A stretch of 11,538 nt of DNA from Prolixibacteraceae bacterium. Lineage in GTDB: Bacteria > Bacteroidota > Bacteroidia > Bacteroidales > Prolixibacteraceae. The DNA lies in NCBI GenBank assembly GCA_003450125.1, contig DMFR01000415.1, positions 21,396 to 32,933 of the forward strand, in the 5' to 3' direction. The translations under genes were made by a program, and so were the position numbers. Each line of letters opens with the position of its first letter. Position 1 is the first letter of the stretch. The notes beneath the pieces were generated by a model. The model worked only from the letters and a program-made list of their open reading frames with translations. It ran no database searches and was not told where the DNA came from. This document shows positions 6,773 through 11,538 of this stretch, in pieces.

Positions 6773-7573
6773 ATGCGTAAATTGATCATTTTTATATTTC
6801 TTCTTTTATCTGGAAGCATCATTGCTCAGAATAAAGTAAATCAATTAGATACACAGGGCAGAAGGCAAGGTTTCTGGACCAGAAAGGATGCTGACGGCAA
6901 GTTGTTGTACCAGGCCACTTTTAAAGACGACAAGCCTGTAGGAGAAATGAAACGTTTCCATCCAAATGGAAAGATAAAAGCAGTACTCAATTTTGTTGAG
7001 GGAAGTGAATTATCCGATGCCAAGCTCTTTGATGAAGCGGGACACCAGATCGCACAGGGCAAATATATGGGCCAAAAGAAAACCGGTGAATGGACCTTTT
7101 TCCTGGATACTAAAATTGTTTCCACTGAGACTTATCTCAACGGACAAAAGAACGGGGTAAGTAAACGCTTTTACAAAACTGGGGAATTGCTGGAAGAATC
7201 AAATTGGAAGGATGATCTGCTCAATGGAGTTTTCCGTTCCTACTTTCAGGATGGCAAGCTTTTTATGGAATGTAATTATTCACAAGGCAAACAGAACGGT
7301 TCTTTTAAATCCTGGTATGCTGATGGAACTCCTGAACTGGAAGGTTCATACTCCAACGACATACGCGATAAGGATTGGAAATACTTTGACAAGACCGGTA
7401 AACTGGCCTATACCCTGAAGTTTCAGTTGGGTAAGTTACTCAATCCGCAGGTACAGGACAGCATCAATGTCTCCCAGGCTGATCTATACAAAACCAAGGA
7501 TGACAACATTCCGGATCCTGAAAAATATCGGCAAAACCCTGAGGAGTATATGAATTTGATGAAATCACGTTAA
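6773..7573 (+). CDS. Secreted MORN-variant repeat protein
   Basis: Exported repeat protein of the MORN_2 (YwqK-like) type. Residues 1-19 are a signal peptide ending in SIIAQ. From about residue 32 to 221 there are six or seven units of about 23 residues built on the pattern aromatic-x-DGK-L-...-Y-x-x-G-x-x-x-G. Clear examples are FYKTGELLEESNW (133-145), YFQDGKLFMECNY (157-169), WYADGTPELEGSY (181-193) and YFDKTGKLAYTLKF (204-217). The tail (222-266) is charged and ends in a PDPEKYRQNPEEY stretch. Such repeats form beta-hairpin sheets; no enzymatic motif is visible, and periplasmic or surface scaffolding is the most one can infer. Homologues are named antitoxins in some databases, but the signal peptide argues against an intracellular antitoxin. 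It is the first gene of a tight plus-strand run: the protease begins 10 bases after it. A near-match to the -7 box (TAACTTAG, 6745-6752) precedes it. Confidence 0.87.
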   Translation: MRKLIIFIFLLLSGSIIAQNKVNQLDTQGRRQGFWTRKDADGKLLYQATFKDDKPVGEMKRFHPNGKIKAVLNFVEGSELSDAKLFDEAGHQIAQGKYMGQKKTGEWTFFLDTKIVSTETYLNGQKNGVSKRFYKTGELLEESNWKDDLLNGVFRSYFQDGKLFMECNYSQGKQNGSFKSWYADGTPELEGSYSNDIRDKDWKYFDKTGKLAYTLKFQLGKLLNPQVQDSINVSQADLYKTKDDNIPDPEKYRQNPEEYMNLMKSR

Positions 7574-7583
7574 ATGGATAGCG

Positions 7584-9227
7584 ATGAAAAGCAGGCTGCT
7601 ACTTTTATTGTTTTTTATCTGTCTCACCATGGCAGTACAGGCACAAGTCGTGCCTGGAACCTATTGGGTACAGCTGAAAGACAAAAAAGGAACGCCTTAT
7701 CAAATTTCTCATCCTGAAGCTTTCTTGTCACAACGTTCAATCGACCGTCGTACCAGGCAGCAGATTCCCATTGACGAAACAGACCTTCCTGTTTCGCCCG
7801 GTTACCTGGATAACCTTAAAGCCCTTGGAGCAGAAGTGGTACATACTTCAAAATGGCTCAACGGTGCAACCGTCCGGGTAACTGATTCGGTCATGATAAA
7901 ATCCATTGAAGGACTTCCTTTTGTTCAGTCTGTCCAGTTGACCAAACCAAGTCTTATCACCAAATCGACCAGGATCAAGTTTAACGAAGATGAATTGAAT
8001 TCCGACATCCCGGCTGTCAATTATGGAAATGCCTATAACCAATTGACCCAGTTAAACGGGCAGTATTTGCACAACAAAGGTTATCGCGGAAAAGGCATCC
8101 AGATCGCTGTCATTGATGCTGGTTTCTGGCATGTCAACCAAATTGCTGCTTTTGACAGTCTTCGTACTTCAAACCGTATCTTGGGTACCCGCGACTTTGT
8201 TGATCCTACGTCAGACATCTACCTTCAACATTCGCATGGGATGAGTGTCCTATCAACCATGGGGGGCAATATTCCCGAAACACTGATTGGCACTGCCCCC
8301 GATGCTTCTTTTTACCTCTTTCGTTCTGAAGATGCTTCAACGGAATACCCCATTGAAGAGGACAACTGGGTAGCCGCGGCTGAGCTGGCTGACAGCCTGG
8401 GGGTAGACGAGATCAACTCTTCACTGGGATACAACATCTTTGATGACCCCCAAATGAGCCATCCCTATTCAGATATGAACGGCAAAAAGACCAGGGTAAC
8501 CCAGGGCGCCAATATGGCCTTTGAGAAGGGGATACTGGTTTTCACCAGTGCCGGAAACGAAGGAGGCAATGTCTGGCAACACATCATTGCACCCTCTGAC
8601 GGGGTGAATGTGCTTGCTGTGGGTGCAGTTGACATGTTGGGCATCAGGGCTTCGTTCAGTTCGGTTGGTCCGGCTTTTGGGGGCGCCATTAAGCCCAATG
8701 TAGTTGCCCAGGGTGCATTAACTTACCTTATCAATAGTACAGGGATCCCCGGATATTCCAGCGGGACTTCCTTCTCTTCGCCTGTTCTGGCCGGGATGGG
8801 GGCCTGTTTGTTACAAGCCAACCCGGGGGCCAATGTCAGGCAGATAAAAAGGGCCATCGAGCAAAGCGCCCATCAATACAATGATCCCGATTCCCTGTTG
8901 GGTTATGGAATTCCCGATTTTCAAAAGGCAGACCTTTTACTCAAAAGTACAGGTGTCAAAACAATGCCCGCCGGCCTGATATGGGAAGTTATGCCAAACC
9001 CATTTTCTGACATCCTGTACATCAGGAAGTTGGATACCTTAAAGCTGGAAGGTTGCCGGGTAAGTATCTACTCCTTGCAAGGAACCAATTTATGGGAGAA
9101 AACTTTTACCAATTCCGAAATCATCATATTGAAAAATTTAGGGTTCTTGCCCAAGGGTTTCTTAATTTTGACTATCCGTTCCGGAGGTAAAAAGGAAGAA
9201 TTTAAATTGATAAAAATTGCCCGATGA
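7584..9227 (+). CDS. Secreted subtilisin-like protease, T9SS-type tail
   Basis: Serine protease of family S8. Residues 1-20 are a signal peptide (AVQA|Q). Residues about 21-160 form a propeptide-like region. The catalytic domain (about 165-455) carries Asp178 in AVIDAG, His218 in QHSHG, the oxyanion Asn325 in SAGNEGG and Ser396 in SGTSFSSP, so the triad is complete. The usual HGTxVA around the histidine is HGMSVL here. Residues about 464-547 (VMPNPFSDILYIR, then VSIYSLQG, ending KLIKIAR) have the layout of a type A T9SS sorting domain, implying passage across the outer membrane and possible surface attachment. At 547 residues it matches Bacteroidota S8 proteins of this arrangement. It starts 10 bases after the MORN protein and ends in an ATGA overlap with xseA, so all are probably co-transcribed. 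Its substrate is unknown. Confidence 0.95.
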   Translation: MKSRLLLLLFFICLTMAVQAQVVPGTYWVQLKDKKGTPYQISHPEAFLSQRSIDRRTRQQIPIDETDLPVSPGYLDNLKALGAEVVHTSKWLNGATVRVTDSVMIKSIEGLPFVQSVQLTKPSLITKSTRIKFNEDELNSDIPAVNYGNAYNQLTQLNGQYLHNKGYRGKGIQIAVIDAGFWHVNQIAAFDSLRTSNRILGTRDFVDPTSDIYLQHSHGMSVLSTMGGNIPETLIGTAPDASFYLFRSEDASTEYPIEEDNWVAAAELADSLGVDEINSSLGYNIFDDPQMSHPYSDMNGKKTRVTQGANMAFEKGILVFTSAGNEGGNVWQHIIAPSDGVNVLAVGAVDMLGIRASFSSVGPAFGGAIKPNVVAQGALTYLINSTGIPGYSSGTSFSSPVLAGMGACLLQANPGANVRQIKRAIEQSAHQYNDPDSLLGYGIPDFQKADLLLKSTGVKTMPAGLIWEVMPNPFSDILYIRKLDTLKLEGCRVSIYSLQGTNLWEKTFTNSEIIILKNLGFLPKGFLILTIRSGGKKEEFKLIKIAR

Positions 9228-10705
9228 GTGAATTACAGGTTTCACTTTCCGAATTACAGCGAAAGGTAAAAGGGACTTTGGAGGATTTGTTTGCAATGCC
9301 CGTTTGGGTGAAAGCTGAAATCAGCGAGATGACTGTTAACCGCAGCGGTCATTGTTACCTGGATCTGGTGGAGACCGAAGAAGGCTCTGATACGGTCATT
9401 GCCCGTTGCAGAGCCACCATCTGGTCCTACACTTTCCGGATGCTTAAACCGTACTTTGAAACCACTACCGGGCAGGTTTTCACCGAAGGGCTGAAAGTGC
9501 TTCTGCAAGCCAAAGTCGAATACCATGAAGTTTATGGTTTTAGCCTCAATATCCGCGATATTGACCCGGTTTATACCTTGGGCGACATGGCCCGACAGCG
9601 TAGGGAAATCATCCTTCGCCTTGAAGAAGCTGGTGTCTTTGACATGAATAAAGACCTTGAACTGCCGCTGGTCCCACAGCGTATCGCGGTGATTTCATCG
9701 CCAACGGCAGCCGGGTTACAGGATTTCCTGAACCAACTGCACCAAAATCCGCATCAATTTGTGTTTTACACCAAACTGTTTCCAGCCGTCATGCAGGGGA
9801 TGGACGCTCCGCGCAGCATCACCGCTTCCCTGGAGCAGATCTATCAATACGAAGACCTGTTTGATGCCGTGGTGATTATTCGCGGTGGAGGCGCTCAGAT
9901 CGATCTGGCCTGTTTCGACCATTATGACCTGGCCTTCAATGTGGCTCAGTTTCCCCTTCCCATTATTACTGGTATTGGTCATGACAAAGATGATACGGTG
10001 ATCGACATGGTGGCACATACCCGGATGAAAACACCCACAGCCGTTGCAGAGTTCCTTATTTCAGGAGCCCTGCAGTTCTCGCAGCAGCTGAGTGAACTTG
10101 AAACCCATTTTACCGATGTGGTGAATGATCAACTGGAGGAGAATCATAACCGGCTGAACGATGCCGCCGACCAGTTAAGCTTGCTGGTCAACAAGCTGAT
10201 TGTCAATCAATCGAATCGGCTGAACATTGCACGCATTCACCTTTCCAACCAGGCAGAAGCTTTCTTGAAAAACCAGTTTGCCGGGTTAAAGGGATTGGCT
10301 TCTGAGACTAAAAATAGGTTCAGCCGATCTATCACCCGTCAAACACATTTGATAGAGCAATCAGGCCACCGGCTCAATTATACTTTCCGCGGGCAGGTGG
10401 TGAAGAACAAAAATCTTTTGATACAATATCAACAATTGGTCAAATTCAGAACTGGGGAAACCCTAAGGGCAGAACACCGGATATTGAAACAGGCCGAGGA
10501 AAAACTACGACTGGTCGATCCGCAAAACATCCTCAAACGCGGCTATTCCTTGACCTTGATGAACGGAAAGATCCTGAAATCGGTCCAGATGGTCAAAGAA
10601 GGTGATTGTCTGGAAACAAGGCTTAGTGACGGAAGTATGGTCGGTAGAGTGGAGAGGATTACGGAGAAAAAAGAAGGTGACCGGGAAATGGAGAAAGGGA
10701 GATAG
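9224..10705 (+). CDS. xseA: Exodeoxyribonuclease VII large subunit
   Basis: Catalytic subunit of exonuclease VII, which degrades single-stranded DNA from both ends to oligonucleotides in the cytosol, together with XseB. An OB-fold domain occupies about 1-115 (VWVKAEISEM at 27-36, GHCYLDL at 42-48). The catalytic domain shows RIAVISSPTAAGLQDFLNQL (153-172), RGGGAQIDLACFD (220-232), PIITGIGHDKDDTVIDMVAH (246-265) and TPTAVAEF (270-277). A long coiled-coil region follows (about 280-450), binding XseB, and then the family C-terminal segment ILKRGYSLTLMNGKIL. The start overlaps the protease stop by ATGA, so translation is probably coupled. At 493 residues it is somewhat long: the last 14 or so residues after RVERIT are Lys/Glu/Gly/Arg-rich and come from a purine-rich tract that continues past the stop, so they look like a recent extension. 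xseB follows after 128 bases. Confidence 0.98.
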   Translation: MSELQVSLSELQRKVKGTLEDLFAMPVWVKAEISEMTVNRSGHCYLDLVETEEGSDTVIARCRATIWSYTFRMLKPYFETTTGQVFTEGLKVLLQAKVEYHEVYGFSLNIRDIDPVYTLGDMARQRREIILRLEEAGVFDMNKDLELPLVPQRIAVISSPTAAGLQDFLNQLHQNPHQFVFYTKLFPAVMQGMDAPRSITASLEQIYQYEDLFDAVVIIRGGGAQIDLACFDHYDLAFNVAQFPLPIITGIGHDKDDTVIDMVAHTRMKTPTAVAEFLISGALQFSQQLSELETHFTDVVNDQLEENHNRLNDAADQLSLLVNKLIVNQSNRLNIARIHLSNQAEAFLKNQFAGLKGLASETKNRFSRSITRQTHLIEQSGHRLNYTFRGQVVKNKNLLIQYQQLVKFRTGETLRAEHRILKQAEEKLRLVDPQNILKRGYSLTLMNGKILKSVQMVKEGDCLETRLSDGSMVGRVERITEKKEGDREMEKGR

Positions 10706-10770
10706 AGAGATGGTGTGAAAGTGAGAAAAGAAGAAATAAGAAACGAGAAATAAGGAATAAGAAAGTAAAA
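10663..10770 (+). other. Purine-rich tract across the xseA stop
   Basis: Only 14 of these 108 plus-strand bases are pyrimidines, by hand count. The tract includes the last 13 to 14 xseA codons and its TAG stop (10703-10705), then continues as an irregular series of AGAAATAAG-like and GAGAAA-like words. It may come from slippage-driven expansion, could adopt triplex-like structure, and as RNA offers unstructured A/G-rich sequence upstream of xseB. Confidence 0.75.
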
Positions 10771-10800
10771 ACGTCAACCATGATCAGGGCCACAACCTGG

Positions 10801-10828
10801 AACTTGAAACTTTAAACTTTGAACTAAA
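10801..10828 (+). repeat. Four 7-bp tandem repeats before xseB
   Basis: AACTTGA, AACTTTA, AACTTTG and AACTAAA stand head to tail and end five bases before the xseB start at 10834. The third unit gives AAACTTTG (10814-10821), one base from the Bacteroidota -7 consensus. The same eight bases recur in the terminator after xseB (11081-11088). Confidence 0.75.
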
Positions 10829-10833
10829 TTGAT

Positions 10834-11034
10834 ATGGCAACGAAAAAAGTAACGTACAAAGAAGCAATTACAGAAATTGAAGAGATCCTGGAGAAGATTG
10901 AAAACGAAGAACTGGATGTGGATGAACTCTCCGAGCAGGTAACCCGTGTTTCGGTTCTGATTAATATCTGTAAAGACAAACTGCACAAAACGGAGGCAGA
11001 AGTGGAGAAAATCTTAAACGATATGAACCAGTAA
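10834..11034 (+). CDS. xseB: Exodeoxyribonuclease VII small subunit
   Basis: Small helical subunit of exonuclease VII; several copies bind the XseA coiled-coil region and are required for activity of the complex. The protein has 66 residues and reads as two amphipathic helices: YKEAITEIEEILEKIENEEL (8-27), then ELSEQVTRVSVLINICKDKL (31-50) continuing into HKTEAEVEKILND. The L-x-x-G/E-E-L-x-x-x-E-L turn between helices and the C-K-x-K-L stretch in the second helix match the family. It lies 128 bases behind xseA, which is wider than the usual direct contact or overlap, with repeats in the gap. The start is the first ATG giving the conserved length; no Shine-Dalgarno is present (upstream is AACTAAATTGAT). 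A strong hairpin follows 17 bases after the stop. Confidence 0.95.
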   Translation: MATKKVTYKEAITEIEEILEKIENEELDVDELSEQVTRVSVLINICKDKLHKTEAEVEKILNDMNQ

Positions 11035-11051
11035 ATTCAATTTTACAAGCT

Positions 11052-11097
11052 AACCTTTCCAAAGTTTATATTAAAAATTAAAACTTTGGAAAGGTTT
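11052..11097 (+). terminator. Terminator hairpin after xseB
   Basis: AACCTTTCCAAAGTTT (11052-11067) is perfectly complementary to 11081-11096, with a 13-base A/T-rich loop. The stem has 16 pairs. The T-run after it is short and interrupted (TTTACTTATTT), but position directly behind the last gene of the run supports a terminator role. Confidence 0.75.
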
Positions 11098-11124
11098 ACT
11101 TATTTAAAATATCCTGTCTACTAA

Positions 11125-11147
11125 ATGATGCTTTCAAACAGCATCGT
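11125..11147. repeat. Short hairpin, GATGCT/AGCATC
   Basis: Eight pairs (11125-11132 with 11140-11147, one of them T-G) enclose a seven-base loop, TTCAAAC. A similar hairpin, AATGATG/CATCATT with another seven-base loop, stands at 11417-11437. Function is unknown; no T-run follows either. Confidence 0.5.
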
Positions 11148-11216
11148 TATTGCGAGGAATGAGGCAATTAGTAAGTATCTAATTGACAATATATTACTTT
11201 ATTCATGACAATGACG
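11145..11216. repeat. Decayed dispersed palindromic repeat
   Basis: The segment opens with CGTTATTGCGAGGAATGAGG (11145-11164) and closes with CAATGACG (11209-11216). Ends pair over eight bases with one T-G, and inside CAATT (11165-11169) pairs with AATTG (11181-11185). From memory, this is very like the CGTCATTGCGAGGAACGAAGC palindromes scattered in many bacterial genomes. Here the left arm is nearly intact, but the right arm has lost the GCCTCATTCCTCG part, so it is probably an old degenerate copy. Confidence 0.5.
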
Positions 11217-11277
11217 CTTCGATCAATGTTCTGGCAAATTACATAAGCGACCCAAGCATATGATCCGAGACATGCTA

Positions 11278-11538
11278 CTATTGTCGTGTCAACGTTGAAA
11301 TTTCAAAAGACAATTCTTTATTGTTTATCTTACCTTTCTCATTGAAGTTTTTTCCTCCCGTAACCTTATTTTCCTTTCCTCTAACTATCATAGTATAAGT
11401 AGTGTATCTTCCATTTAATGATGTCCAAAGCATCATTGTGTTGGTGATATTGTACTTGTCTCAGGGCTTCATGTAATAATTAGGAAGTGGATGCCGAATA
11501 TGGTAATTATTCGAAAATGATTCATTGGTTATTCGAAG
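11278..11538 (-). pseudogene. Possible broken gene fragment, runs off window
   Basis: On the minus strand one frame runs from the window edge (11538) to a TAG at 11278-11280 with a single internal TGA at 11461-11463. It gives 25 residues before the stop (including NYHIRHPLPNYYMKP) and 60 after it (DKYNITNTMMLWTSLNGRY and later KELSFEISTLTRQ). Both halves have similar, protein-like composition, which suggests the 3' end of a gene with a nonsense change. The part after the TGA could instead be a short ORF from the ATGs at 11436 or 11433. Another minus-strand frame is also open for about 31 codons (LHEALRQVQYHQHNDALDII), which weakens the case. I recognise no family. Otherwise the 504 bases after xseB show no gene, tRNA or CRISPR. 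Confidence 0.28.

Noticed and set aside
6773..7573. Reading the MORN-variant protein as an antitoxin of a toxin-antitoxin pair (YwqK annotation).
   Set aside because: It has a clear signal peptide and its neighbour is a secreted protease with a full catalytic triad, not a toxin.

Overview
The window looks like a piece of a Bacteroidota chromosome, probably a polysaccharide-degrading member of the Bacteroidales or a relative. Four things point there: paired family-43 glycosidases plus a family-51 arabinofuranosidase, a secreted subtilase with a C-terminal domain like those used by the type IX secretion system (T9SS), A/T-rich leaders with almost no Shine-Dalgarno sequences, and one -7 promoter box of the Bacteroidota type (TAnnTTTG). 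No species-level assignment is possible from this alone.

Left part (5-4376, plus strand): an arabinan-degradation cluster. A GH43 lipoprotein (5-1654), a second, shorter secreted GH43 endo-arabinanase-like enzyme (1665-2681) and a GH51 alpha-L-arabinofuranosidase (2784-4376) follow each other. Together they would cut the 1,5-arabinan backbone outside the cell or at its surface and release L-arabinose from the fragments. No SusC/SusD pair, regulator or arabinose-catabolism gene is inside the window; if this is a polysaccharide utilization locus, the rest lies to the left.

Middle (4377-6772): a 634-base spacer without a confident gene holds a striking array of 11-bp units, three in one orientation and four in the other, forming a near-perfect 34-bp inverted repeat. 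A secreted LamG (concanavalin-like) protein follows at 5011-5958. It converges with a GNAT acetyltransferase on the minus strand (6152-6628), and the two share a strong, probably bidirectional terminator. The divergent spacer between the acetyltransferase and the next gene carries a perfect 16-bp-stem palindrome.

Right part (6773-11034, plus strand): a compact run of a secreted MORN-variant repeat protein, a secreted subtilisin-like protease, xseA and xseB. The protease and xseA overlap by ATGA. The xseA 3' end runs into a purine-rich tract, and a row of 7-bp repeats precedes xseB. A strong hairpin terminator follows xseB. The last 440 bases hold hairpins, a decayed palindromic repeat and a possible broken gene fragment running off the right edge.

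I see no clear new multi-gene system. The most unusual material is in the non-coding stretches: the 11-bp array, the divergent-promoter palindrome and the decayed right end.
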